A stretch of 64,000 nucleotides of DNA from Clostridium sp. AN503 (GTDB lineage Bacteria; Bacillota; Clostridia; Lachnospirales; Lachnospiraceae): the NCBI RefSeq assembly GCF_040719375.1, contig NZ_JBFDTP010000002.1:186001-250000 (forward strand). Direction: 5' to 3'. Within the stretch, counting starts at the first letter, position 1. The number at the start of each line of letters is the position of its first letter. The translations under genes and the position numbers were made by a program. Of the stretch, positions 43,345 through 51,524 are shown in pieces. The notes under the pieces are model-generated. The model worked only from the letters and a program-made list of their open reading frames with translations, had not been told where the DNA came from and did no database searches.

Positions 43345-44028
43345 ATGAAGTTACCGGAGAAACATCCATTGGAGAATGCCCGGAGCTATGCGCTGCGGGT
43401 ACTGCTGGACAATATCATCAATCTTGAACTGGCCCCGGGAAGTGCGGTCAGTGAGAAAGAACTGTCACTTCAGATGAATCTTTCCAGGACTCCTGTACGT
43501 GAAGCGCTGATTGAACTTAGCAAGCTGAAACTGGTAGAGATCCTGCCGCAGAGAGGCAGCTATATTACCAAGATTGATTATAATCTGATCGAGGAGACCC
43601 GCTTTATGCGCATGGTCCTTGAGAATGCTGTGGTGGAGCTGGCCTGTTCGCAGGGCATGGAGGAGCAGTACCTGGAGAGCATGAAGGAGAATCTGGTGCA
43701 GCAGCAGGTTCATTTGATGTCTACGGATAATGCGTTGCTGCTGAAGCTGGACAATGATTTTCACAGGATCATCTTCCAATCGGTCAACAAGATGGGGATC
43801 TATGAAGTGATCCGACAGCAGATGGTACATGCCGACCGGCTTCGTTCCTTGACGATCAAGCTTATTCAGAATGAGATCGTGACGAATGATCACGAGAATA
43901 TATTTTATGCCCTTAAGCGGCGTGACGGAGAATTGGCGAAGATGATCATGACCCGCCATCTGACCCGCTATGAGGATGAGAAAAGCGAAGTGTACCGGAA
44001 TTATCCGGACTATTTTGTAACGGATTGA
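43345..44028 (+). CDS. GntR-family (FadR/FCD type) transcriptional regulator
   Basis: A 227-residue regulator: N-terminal winged helix (VSEKELSLQMNLSRTPVREA) and a C-terminal all-helical FCD effector domain, in which metal-binding His and Asp/Glu are usual (DNDFHRIIF, HENIFYALKRRD). FCD proteins sense sugar acids or other carboxylates. It converges on two zinc dehydrogenase genes and is probably the regulator of them and the TRAP transporter, whose promoters carry twin operators. GGGGGA lies close to the ATG; an upstream in-frame TTG is rejected. Confidence 0.9.
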   Translation: MKLPEKHPLENARSYALRVLLDNIINLELAPGSAVSEKELSLQMNLSRTPVREALIELSKLKLVEILPQRGSYITKIDYNLIEETRFMRMVLENAVVELACSQGMEEQYLESMKENLVQQQVHLMSTDNALLLKLDNDFHRIIFQSVNKMGIYEVIRQQMVHADRLRSLTIKLIQNEIVTNDHENIFYALKRRDGELAKMIMTRHLTRYEDEKSEVYRNYPDYFVTD

Positions 44029-44038
44029 TGAAATATGT

Positions 44039-44075
44039 AAAATGCTCTGCAGTGTAAGTTGCTGCAGAGCATTTT
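44039..44075. terminator. Bidirectional terminator
   Basis: AAAATGCTCTGCAG (44039-44052) and CTGCAGAGCATTTT (44062-44075) form a perfect 14-bp stem between the convergent GntR and dehydrogenase genes. Confidence 0.9.
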
Positions 44076-44088
44076 ATTTGGAACTCCT

Positions 44089-45108
44089 TTAATCCATGGT
44101 TACAACGACTTTCATATAGCTGCCCGGATTTTTATCAATATCACGGACGGTCTCCGGAGCTTCCTCCAGGGAGATGGTCTTTGTAAGAAGCTTGAGGATA
44201 TCGATTTTTTTGTTGTAGATCAGGTCGATAGCCTCCTCGAATTCCCCGGCGCTTGTACGCGCACCCCGGATATCTACCTCCTTGCGGGTGATCGCATCGG
44301 TGGGCAGCGGTGTTTCTGTCTTGGGCCAGCCGGTCAGCGTGATGCGTCCTGCATGGCTTGCCAGATCGAGGGTTGAGCGGATCGCGGAGTTGGCTCCGCT
44401 GCACTCCATTACCTGTTGTGCCATAACGCCTCCGGTGATCTCACGGACGCGGGCGACAGGATCTTCTGCACCGGAATGGATGGTGTATTCAATGCCCAGG
44501 CTTTTGGCGAAATCAAGACGCTCCGGTACCAGGTCAATGAGGATCGCATGTGCGCCGTAGGCTTGCGCGATCATACCGGCTAACAGGCCGATCGGGCCGG
44601 CTCCAATGATGGCGCAATATTCCCCTCCTGTTAAGCTGCCCCGGTGGATGCCGTGGAGAGATATGGTCAGCGGCTCTGCCATGGAAGCGGAAACCCAGTC
44701 CATATCATCCGGCATTTTGATCAGCATTTCCTCGGGGTGGGTGAAATACTCCGCCATGCCGCCGTCTACGTGAACGCCAAGAACGTGAAGATCCGTACAG
44801 CAGTTGGTGCGTCCGATCCCGCAGGCATAGCAGTGGCCGCAGTACAGATAGGGATCTACAATGACCTTATCGCCGGCTTTTAAGCCCTTTGGATTGTTTT
44901 CTGAAATTTCCTCCACAATCCCCGCAAGTTCATGGCCGATGATGCGGGGATAGGATACCAGCGTGTTCGTGCCGCGGAAGGCTCCAATGTCGCTTCCGCA
45001 GATGCCTGCGGAACAGATCCGTATAAGTGCCTCGCCGGGTTTTGGAACTGGTTTTGGAAGCTCGATACAGGAAACTTCTCCCGGTTTTGATAAATTGATT
45101 GCTTTCAT
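44089..45108 (-). CDS. Zinc-dependent medium-chain dehydrogenase (sugar-acid type), copy 1
   Basis: A 339-residue NAD(P)-linked alcohol dehydrogenase. Catalytic zinc ligands appear in GICGSDIG (Cys38) and IIGHELAG (His-Glu), structural zinc in CGHCYACGIGRTNCC, and the Rossmann motif as GAGPIGLLAG. The fold group includes threonine, L-idonate, galactitol and galactonate dehydrogenases. With a TRAP transporter and FCD-type regulator a C5 or C6 aldonate or alditol substrate is likely. It follows copy 2 on the minus strand by 11 bases and shares its transcript. AGGAGG lies before the ATG. Confidence 0.88.
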   Translation of the reverse strand: MKAINLSKPGEVSCIELPKPVPKPGEALIRICSAGICGSDIGAFRGTNTLVSYPRIIGHELAGIVEEISENNPKGLKAGDKVIVDPYLYCGHCYACGIGRTNCCTDLHVLGVHVDGGMAEYFTHPEEMLIKMPDDMDWVSASMAEPLTISLHGIHRGSLTGGEYCAIIGAGPIGLLAGMIAQAYGAHAILIDLVPERLDFAKSLGIEYTIHSGAEDPVARVREITGGVMAQQVMECSGANSAIRSTLDLASHAGRITLTGWPKTETPLPTDAITRKEVDIRGARTSAGEFEEAIDLIYNKKIDILKLLTKTISLEEAPETVRDIDKNPGSYMKVVVTMD

Positions 45109-45119
45109 AATAAACCTCC

Positions 45120-46139
45120 TTATTCAAATGTAAGTACAATTTTGCGGATGGACGGGTCATGGCTGTCAACAAAGTCAAATGCCTTCTGCGCGTCAGCCAG
45201 CGGAAAGGTGTGAGAGATGGAGCCTGACAGGTCTAACCTGCCTTCGCAGATCAGCTCGATCGCACGCCCAAACATCTGATTCTGCAGCCGGGAACCGCGC
45301 ACATCCAGTTCTTTGGATGTGATCAGAAACTGATTTATTTCTGTGGGTGCCGTGGAAAAACCCATAGTCATGACCCTTCCCGCATTTCCGGTGATCTTTA
45401 AAAGGCTCATAAGGGAATCTTTGGTGCAGGCGGCATCGATGGATACGGTTGCGCCATGGCCGCCGGTATACTCTTTGATCTTTGCATCCAAATCCTCCTT
45501 CAGTACATTGATGGTGTGTTTTGCACCGTTTTGCTTAGCGGCTTCCAGCTTGTCATCCAGGATGTCGGTCACTATGATATGGTCGCACATCAGGCGGGCG
45601 ATCTTTAAAATGGAACTGCCCAGAGCGCCTGCGCCGTAGATCACCAGCATATCATCTCTGCTCAGCTCTGCGCGGGTGCAGGACTGGATGCCTATGGTGG
45701 TCGGTTCGATCATAACGGCGTCTTCATCTGATATATTGCCGGGAAGGACGTAGCAGTCTGATTCGGGAACAGCAATATATTCCTGATAGCCTCCGTCGAT
45801 ATGTACGCCCCGTACGGCAAGGCGATCACATACGTTGCCGCGGCCGATGCTGCAGGGGTAACAGTGTCCGCAGCTTGTGACCTGATTGACGATGACTCGG
45901 TCGCCTTTCTTTAAATGATGTACATTGCTGCCCACATCAGCGACCCGTCCAACCATCTCGTGCCCGATGATCCGCGGGTAGGTGGCGGCAGCATTCGTTC
46001 CGTGATAGATGCCGACGTCAGAACCGCAGATCCCGGCCGCTGTCATTTTAATGAGCACATTGTTGCGGGAATCTATGACTGGTATCTTCGCGTCGAGCAC
46101 CTTTATCACTCCTGGTGCAAAAACTTGTACAGCTTTCAT
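45120..46139 (-). CDS. Zinc-dependent medium-chain dehydrogenase (sugar-acid type), copy 2
   Basis: A 339-residue paralogue of the next gene, first in the minus-strand pair. GICGSDVGIYHGTN, IIGHEMVG, CGHCYPCSIGRGNVC and the coenzyme motif GAGALGSSI are present. Identical length and parallel motifs point to duplication followed by substrate specialisation, for example two successive oxidation-reduction steps that epimerise a sugar acid. AAGGAGTG precedes the ATG. A predicted promoter (TTGACA, 17 bases, TAGGAT on the minus strand, 46229-46201) overlaps a 15-base operator. Confidence 0.88.
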   Translation of the reverse strand: MKAVQVFAPGVIKVLDAKIPVIDSRNNVLIKMTAAGICGSDVGIYHGTNAAATYPRIIGHEMVGRVADVGSNVHHLKKGDRVIVNQVTSCGHCYPCSIGRGNVCDRLAVRGVHIDGGYQEYIAVPESDCYVLPGNISDEDAVMIEPTTIGIQSCTRAELSRDDMLVIYGAGALGSSILKIARLMCDHIIVTDILDDKLEAAKQNGAKHTINVLKEDLDAKIKEYTGGHGATVSIDAACTKDSLMSLLKITGNAGRVMTMGFSTAPTEINQFLITSKELDVRGSRLQNQMFGRAIELICEGRLDLSGSISHTFPLADAQKAFDFVDSHDPSIRKIVLTFE

Positions 46140-46186
46140 GTCGATTTCACTCCTTGATTTGTTGAAAATTTACTAAATGCTACAGA

Positions 46187-46229
46187 ACTACCATACCAGT
46201 ATCCTAGTGATTTGGCTTTGAAATGTCAA
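46187..46229 (-). promoter_or_regulatory. Promoter and operator of the dehydrogenase pair
   Basis: On the minus strand TTGACA (46229-46224) and TAGGAT (46206-46201) are 17 bases apart. The plus-strand 15-mer ACTACCATACCAGTA (46187-46201) touches the -10 box and differs by one base from the copy at 46325-46339, so it is the probable GntR-family operator. Confidence 0.6.
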
Positions 46230-46321
46230 GCAAATGTTGCGACGAAACGAAAAAATGTGAGATATACACAAAATTTTGGTGTAAATTTATGAAAAATTAC
46301 AGATTGATAAAATTTAACTTT

Positions 46322-46339
46322 TATACTACCATACTAGTA
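46322..46339 (+). promoter_or_regulatory. -10 box and operator of the TRAP operon
   Basis: TATACT (46322-46327) overlaps the 15-mer ACTACCATACTAGTA (46325-46339), the second copy of the putative operator. A repressor bound here would block RNA polymerase. The rest of the 265-base gap (46140-46404) is AT-rich with no gene. Confidence 0.6.
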
Positions 46340-46404
46340 GCGAGCGAAATGCTTTCGATGTGATGTTGTAAAACTATTTTAAGAGAAACGAGGAGGATCA
46401 TGTG

Positions 46405-47478
46405 ATGAGAAAGATCAAAAAACTGGCAGCACTTGGAATCGCCGCAGCGCTTACAGCAGGAACCCTGGCGGGCTGCGGAGGCGGTAAAGCGGCAGAAACC
46501 AGGGCTGAGGCCGCAGCTCCGGCAGGCGGAAATGGGGCGGCTCCCGCAGAGAACAGCGGAGAAAAGATAGAACTTGTTGTCGGGCATATCAATGCGGAGG
46601 ACCACACCTGGCATCAGATGGCGCTGAAGTTTAAAGAACTGGTTGAAGAGAGATCCGGCGGACAGGTGACAGTGACCATTTATCCCAACTCCCAGTTGGG
46701 AACTGAGATTGAGACTATTCAGTCAGCCATCGCAGGCAGAGGGGATTGTGATATCGTATTTACAGGAGAGTCCATGCAGACCTACGCGGAGGAGCTGGGC
46801 ATCATCGGTATGCCTTATGCGATCACCAGCGATGAGCATATGAAGGCAGTTCTGGAAGGGGATGTGGGAAAAGAGCTGGATGAGCTGATGCTGAAAGCAG
46901 GGCTGAGAAATCTTGGGGCGGTCACCCGCGGACCCCGTAACATTACTTCTAATAAGGTGATCAAAAGCCCGGCTGATCTACAGGGGTTTATCATCCGTAC
47001 ACCGGAATCCAAGATGACGATGGCTGCGTTTGAGGCCATGGGTGCCAAGCCGACGCCTATGGCATTTTCAGAGATTTTTACTTCTCTGCAGCAGGGGGTC
47101 ATCCACGGGCAGGAGAATCCGTTAGCTAACATTTATGATGCATCCCTGTACGAGGTTCAGGACTATGTGATCTCTACGGAGCATCTGAGAGCGTGGGTAT
47201 ATTTTGCGATTTCTGAGGCAAGGTTTAGTTCTTTCCCGGCGGACATCCAGACACTTATTTCTGAGGCAGCAACTGAAGCGATCGCATATGAACATGAATT
47301 GTTCCTTGAAAACGAGGCTGAGCTTCGCAGCAGGTTAGAAGAGAAGGGAATGGAATTTATCGAGGTGGATCAGGCGCCGTTTAAGGAAAAAGCAGTTGCA
47401 GGAGTACTTGCGGTACTGTCTGACAAACAGAAGGCGATCTACGACAAGATCGCGGCAGCAGACCCGGCAGCAAATTGA
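46405..47478 (+). CDS. TRAP transporter substrate-binding lipoprotein (DctP)
   Basis: A 357-residue extracytoplasmic solute receptor. A lipoprotein signal ends at LAGC, followed by an Ala/Gly/Glu-rich linker and the DctP domain, with IIRTPESKMTMAAFEAMGAKPTPM holding the conserved Arg that binds the substrate carboxylate and GVIHGQENPLANI. This Arg implies an acidic substrate, fitting sugar acids. The ATG at 46405 lies eight bases after AGGAGG; an adjacent GTG at 46402 is less well spaced. DctQ and DctM follow. Confidence 0.92.
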   Translation: MRKIKKLAALGIAAALTAGTLAGCGGGKAAETRAEAAAPAGGNGAAPAENSGEKIELVVGHINAEDHTWHQMALKFKELVEERSGGQVTVTIYPNSQLGTEIETIQSAIAGRGDCDIVFTGESMQTYAEELGIIGMPYAITSDEHMKAVLEGDVGKELDELMLKAGLRNLGAVTRGPRNITSNKVIKSPADLQGFIIRTPESKMTMAAFEAMGAKPTPMAFSEIFTSLQQGVIHGQENPLANIYDASLYEVQDYVISTEHLRAWVYFAISEARFSSFPADIQTLISEAATEAIAYEHELFLENEAELRSRLEEKGMEFIEVDQAPFKEKAVAGVLAVLSDKQKAIYDKIAAADPAAN

Positions 47479-47553
47479 CTGAGTTGACAAACGGACGGGT
47501 GTCGGCAAACCATTCGTGGAATGCCGGCACTTTTCCGGATTATGGAGGCAGAG

Positions 47554-48042
47554 ATGAAGAAAATAATTTATGGCTATAAAATGCTTATGACCTATCTGGG
47601 AATCCTGGGACTGGCGGGATTTATCGCCTGCGTACTGATCCAGGTCATAAGCCGGACATTTCTCCCGACAGCTCCCAACTGGACGGAGGAGGGCGCCCGC
47701 TTCCTGTTTATCTATATGGTAGCGTTTGCGGGGAATGCGGCTGTGATATCGGATGAGTATGTCGGTGTGGATCTGCTGCTTGAAGCGCTGCCGGCATCGG
47801 CCTGTAAGGGCATCCGTCTGGTCACACAGCTTGCGCTTTGCGCATTTTCTGCATTTGTATTTTATAATTGTGTCATTGGACCTGACGGTCTCCTGGCTGT
47901 GACGCCGCCGGCTATGGTTTCGACGGCGCTGGAACTTCCGATGAAAAATATTTACTTTGCACTTGTGATCCTGTTCGGATGCTATGTGATCAGTTATCTG
48001 TTCCGCATTTATCTGATGTTTACGAAGAAAGAGGAGGTGTAG
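47554..48042 (+). CDS. TRAP transporter small membrane subunit (DctQ)
   Basis: A 162-residue protein with four hydrophobic segments and the DctQ-typical TEEGARFLFIYMVAFAG segment after the second. It anchors the periplasmic receptor to the large permease DctM. The ATG at 47554 is chosen because GGAGG lies just upstream; an in-frame start at 47521 would add residues without family similarity. It ends four bases before dctM. Confidence 0.9.
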   Translation: MKKIIYGYKMLMTYLGILGLAGFIACVLIQVISRTFLPTAPNWTEEGARFLFIYMVAFAGNAAVISDEYVGVDLLLEALPASACKGIRLVTQLALCAFSAFVFYNCVIGPDGLLAVTPPAMVSTALELPMKNIYFALVILFGCYVISYLFRIYLMFTKKEEV

Positions 48043-48046
48043 AGAC

Positions 48047-49327
48047 ATGGTGGCGCTGTTGTTTATTACGTTTGTTATCTGCCTGGCGCTGGGAGTGCCG
48101 GTGGCGTTCAGCCTTGGGATCTCCTCGCTGGTGTATTTTATTGGGGAAAATATGTCCCTCTACATGTTTGCGCAGAGATTTTTTGCAGGATTGAATTCCT
48201 TTACGCTGCTTTGTATACCAGGATTTGTTTTTGCGGGGAGCCTGATGAACCAGGGCGGCATCACAGAACGGCTGATCGGGTTCTGCAATAAGATCGTAGG
48301 CCATATCACCGGAGGCCTTGCGATCGCCAATGTGGGGGCGTCCATGCTGTTTGCGGGGATCTCGGGAACGGCTCTGGCCGATACGGTCAGTGTCGGCGGC
48401 GTTTTGATCCCGGCCATGAAAAAAGAAGGCTATGACGCTGATTTCTCCTGTGCAGTTACGGCGGCATCCTCCTGCATTGGACCTATCATTCCACCGTCCG
48501 TGCCGATGATCATGGCGGCGACCATGACCAGCCTTTCTGTATCCAAGATGTTTATAGCAGGCATGGTTCCCGGTGTTTTAATGGGAGTAGGCATGATCGC
48601 AGTGTCCTACATCATCTCGAAAAAGCGCAATTATCCGAAAGCGGAGCGCCGTTCCAGCCTGAAGGAGATCCTGGTTTCGGCAAAAGAATCTTTCTTTGCG
48701 ATCATGATGACGGTCATTATCCTGCTGGGGATCATCGGAGGCATGGTAACGCCCACTGAGGCATCGATCATTGCGGTGGTTTATGGAATCCTGGTTGGAT
48801 TTTTTGTCTATAAGGAGTTGACGGTCAAACGCCTGATCGAGAGCATGAAAAGTACCGTGGTTTCCAGCGCGGCTATCATGGTGTTAGTGGGGCTTGCCAA
48901 CGTATTTGCCTACATATTGACGAAAGAACAGATCCCTCAGATGGTGGCAGATATGATGCTTTCCATGACGACCAATAAATATATCATCCTGTTGATGGTA
49001 AACCTGCTGTTGATCTTTGTGGGTATGTTCATGGAGACGATCGCAGCGATCCTGATCCTGTTCCCGGTGCTCCTCAATCTGGTCGTGGCGGTTGGCGTCG
49101 ATCCGATCCAGTTCGGCGTCATCTGTGTGCTCAATCTGGTTTTGGGGCTTTGTACCCCGCCGGTAGGCGTGTGCCTGTTTGCAGCTACCAATATTGGGGA
49201 GACAAAGCTTACGGGGGTGATCAAAGAATTGACACCCTATCTTATCAGTAACTTTACGGTATTGCTGCTGGTGACCTATGTGCCGTTTTTGACTACGGGA
49301 ATCGCAAACCTGATCATGGGGGCGTAG
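48047..49327 (+). CDS. TRAP transporter large permease (DctM)
   Basis: A 426-residue polytopic permease with about 12 segments; it uses the sodium gradient to import the ligand delivered by DctP. Conserved blocks include ISGTALADTVSVGGVLIPAM, SSCIGPIIPPSVPMI and FMETIAAILILFP. AGGAGGTG lies before the ATG. Three-component TRAP systems with FCD regulators and zinc dehydrogenases commonly serve hexuronate or aldonate utilisation. A terminator follows immediately. Confidence 0.93.
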   Translation: MVALLFITFVICLALGVPVAFSLGISSLVYFIGENMSLYMFAQRFFAGLNSFTLLCIPGFVFAGSLMNQGGITERLIGFCNKIVGHITGGLAIANVGASMLFAGISGTALADTVSVGGVLIPAMKKEGYDADFSCAVTAASSCIGPIIPPSVPMIMAATMTSLSVSKMFIAGMVPGVLMGVGMIAVSYIISKKRNYPKAERRSSLKEILVSAKESFFAIMMTVIILLGIIGGMVTPTEASIIAVVYGILVGFFVYKELTVKRLIESMKSTVVSSAAIMVLVGLANVFAYILTKEQIPQMVADMMLSMTTNKYIILLMVNLLLIFVGMFMETIAAILILFPVLLNLVVAVGVDPIQFGVICVLNLVLGLCTPPVGVCLFAATNIGETKLTGVIKELTPYLISNFTVLLLVTYVPFLTTGIANLIMGA

Positions 49328-49355
49328 TTTCAGTTTATCATGAAATGAAAAGAGA

Positions 49356-49400
49356 ATACGTCTGTAAGCTCGGTATGGCTTACAGACGTATTTTTGTTTT
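49356..49400 (+). terminator. Terminator of the TRAP operon
   Basis: ATACGTCTGTAAGC (49356-49369) pairs with GCTTACAGACGTAT (49378-49391), followed by TTTTGTTTTT. Confidence 0.92.
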
Positions 49401-49521
49401 TGGGGTAAGGATTTTTTTGCACCCTTTTCAGTGAAATCAGAGATTTGTCACCGTCCGCTTTTTCCAATATACTAAAATCATCAAAACTTAATGCATTAGG
49501 GAAATGGAGAGGAGAAGCTGT

Positions 49522-49827
49522 ATGAAGAATATTTTGCTTGCCTGCGGTGCAGGCGCTTCCAGCGGATTTATCGCGCAGAAGATGAGGAAAGCCGCACAGA
49601 AACAGGGGCTGGAGATCAGCATCCGGGCGGTCAGCGACACGGAGATCATGGAGAACATCGACGGGGTGGGCGTACTGCTCATCGGCCCTCATCTCAAGCA
49701 TAAATTTGCGGAGATCGAGGAGGAAGTCGGAGGCTTTGGCGTAAAAGCGGCAATCATTGACCGGAAATTTTACGCGACACTGGATGGGGAATCGGTGCTT
49801 AAACTGGCGCTGGGGTTGATGGAATAG
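49522..49827 (+). CDS. PTS lactose/cellobiose-family EIIB
   Basis: A 101-residue cytoplasmic phosphocarrier. The phosphorylated Cys is Cys8 in LLACGAGASSGF, the family P-loop. Length equals CelA/LicB-type EIIB. It accepts phosphate from EIIA and passes it to the incoming sugar at EIIC. The ATG at 49522 follows AGAGGAGAAG; the in-frame ATG at 49504 overlaps that site. First gene of a PTS set ordered EIIB-EIIC-EIIA-GH1. Confidence 0.92.
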   Translation: MKNILLACGAGASSGFIAQKMRKAAQKQGLEISIRAVSDTEIMENIDGVGVLLIGPHLKHKFAEIEEEVGGFGVKAAIIDRKFYATLDGESVLKLALGLME

Positions 49828-49837
49828 GAGGAACGGT

Positions 49838-51067
49838 ATGGAAAAGTTTATGAACTGGATGGGCGATGTGGTTGCCCCGAAGATGGAGGAGCTGACGGGA
49901 AATGCGTGGCTCTCCGCGATGCAGAAAGCGATCATTAAGACACTGCCTATGGTACTGGTAGGCTCTCTGATCACCATTTACAACGTTCTCAGGAACTTTA
50001 TCCCGGCGCTGCCGGTGCTCACGGCATTGAGGGATTATACCTTTGGGCTGATCTCGCTGTTCATGGTATTTTTGATCCCCTACTATGTGCTGGAATTAAA
50101 AAAGAACAACAAGATGAAGCTGATCGCCGGGTTCACCGGAGTAGCCTTATTCATGATCCTGGTTAATCCGGAGATCACCGATGGGGGATATGTATACCAG
50201 TTCTCGGCCTTTGGCGCAGGCGGCATGTTTGTTGCGATCGTGGCCGGTCTGTTTACGGCGTTTATCATGAACCTGTATGCAAAGTTTACATTTTTCAAAG
50301 AGGATTCTGTGATCCCGGACTTTGTGAAAGAGTGGTTTGACTCCATGCTTCCGATCGCCACGGTGGTGCTGATCGGCTGGCTGGTGGTGATCCAGCTTCA
50401 CTTTGACATGTACGCGTTTATCGTGAATTTCTTTTCACCGTTAAACAATATTGCCCAGTCCCTGCCGGGCATGATCCTGCTGTATCTGATCCCCACGATC
50501 CTGTATTCCATGGGTATCAGCGGATGGGTGTTCCAGCCGATCTTAAACCCGATCGCTCTGGTGGCGATCACGGCCAATGCGGACGCGCTGGCGGCTGGTT
50601 TGAGCGCTTCCCAGCCATTTACCAACGAGGCTGTCTATGCATGGCTGAGCCTGGGCGGGCGGGGCGCAACACTGCCTTTGTCCATTATGCTTTTGTTCGC
50701 TGCATCGAAACAGCTTAAGGCGCTGGGGAAAGCGTCGATCGTCCCGAGCCTCTTAAATATCAATGAGCCGGTGGTGTTCGGCTGTGTGGCCTGGAATCCG
50801 CTTTTGATGATTCCGATGTGGATCACGGCGATCGTGCTTCCGGTCATTACCTGGTTGGCGCAGGTAACTGGACTGGTGGCGATCCCGGTGGAGGTGTTTA
50901 ACATGTGGTACTGCCCGGTGTTCATCAGTTCCTGGCTGGTGAACCACAGCCTGTCCGGGCTGGTGCTGACTGTGATCAACCTGGCAGTTGCAACGGCGAT
51001 CTTCTTCCCGTTCTTCAAGATCTATGACAGGCAGCAGCTTAAGCTGGAGCAGGAAGAAGCAGAGTGA
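49838..51067 (+). CDS. PTS lactose/cellobiose-family EIIC permease
   Basis: A 409-residue membrane permease with about ten segments. The family block around the sugar site is visible as LNINEPVVFGCVAWNPLLM, preceded by GWVFQPILNPIALVAITANA. It imports and phosphorylates a beta-glycoside. The substrate is unknown; the unusual GH1 enzyme beside it hints at something other than plain cellobiose. Start follows the EIIB stop by ten bases, with AGGAGG upstream. Confidence 0.92.
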   Translation: MEKFMNWMGDVVAPKMEELTGNAWLSAMQKAIIKTLPMVLVGSLITIYNVLRNFIPALPVLTALRDYTFGLISLFMVFLIPYYVLELKKNNKMKLIAGFTGVALFMILVNPEITDGGYVYQFSAFGAGGMFVAIVAGLFTAFIMNLYAKFTFFKEDSVIPDFVKEWFDSMLPIATVVLIGWLVVIQLHFDMYAFIVNFFSPLNNIAQSLPGMILLYLIPTILYSMGISGWVFQPILNPIALVAITANADALAAGLSASQPFTNEAVYAWLSLGGRGATLPLSIMLLFAASKQLKALGKASIVPSLLNINEPVVFGCVAWNPLLMIPMWITAIVLPVITWLAQVTGLVAIPVEVFNMWYCPVFISSWLVNHSLSGLVLTVINLAVATAIFFPFFKIYDRQQLKLEQEEAE

Positions 51068-51104
51068 CAATTGAGTGATTATGAGGGAAAATAAGGAGTT
51101 TTCT

Positions 51105-51524
51105 ATGTGTGAGACGATGAGCAGCTATGAGGAAGAAAGAGAGAAAATGGCGACAGTAGCCATGCAGATCGTGATCCATGCCGGGGATGCCAGGAATCTG
51201 ATCATGGAGGCCCTTGACTGCGCCGCAGAGGGGCAGTATGACCGGGGGGAGGGCGCGCTTAAGGAGGCTCAGGAGGAGCTGCGGCAGGCGCATATTTTCC
51301 AGACGGAGATCGTCCAGTCGGAAGCGGCAGGGAAGAAATATGAGTATTCCCTTTTGTTTACCCATGCCCAGGATACGGTGATGACGATCTGTACGGAGAT
51401 GAATCTGGCTAAAAAGATGATCGCCATGTATAAAAGATTGGATGGGCGCATAAAAGCGCTGGAAGGAGGGGCCGGGGAAACGGATGTGGCTGGAGAAAAA
51501 GATACGGCTGGGAGGCAGGTATGA
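51105..51524 (+). CDS. PTS lactose/cellobiose-family EIIA
   Basis: A 139-residue phosphocarrier of the trimeric EIIA-Lac fold. A His in MQIVIHAGDARN and the active His in LLFTHAQDTVMTI are visible; the latter is the phosphorylation site by comparison with LacF/LicA. The C-terminus has about 20 extra acidic and polar residues. The ATG at 51105 follows AAGGAG by six bases; alternatives at 51075 (GTG) and 51081 lack a site. Its stop overlaps the GH1 start by four bases (ATGA), indicating translational coupling. Confidence 0.9.
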   Translation: MCETMSSYEEEREKMATVAMQIVIHAGDARNLIMEALDCAAEGQYDRGEGALKEAQEELRQAHIFQTEIVQSEAAGKKYEYSLLFTHAQDTVMTICTEMNLAKKMIAMYKRLDGRIKALEGGAGETDVAGEKDTAGRQV

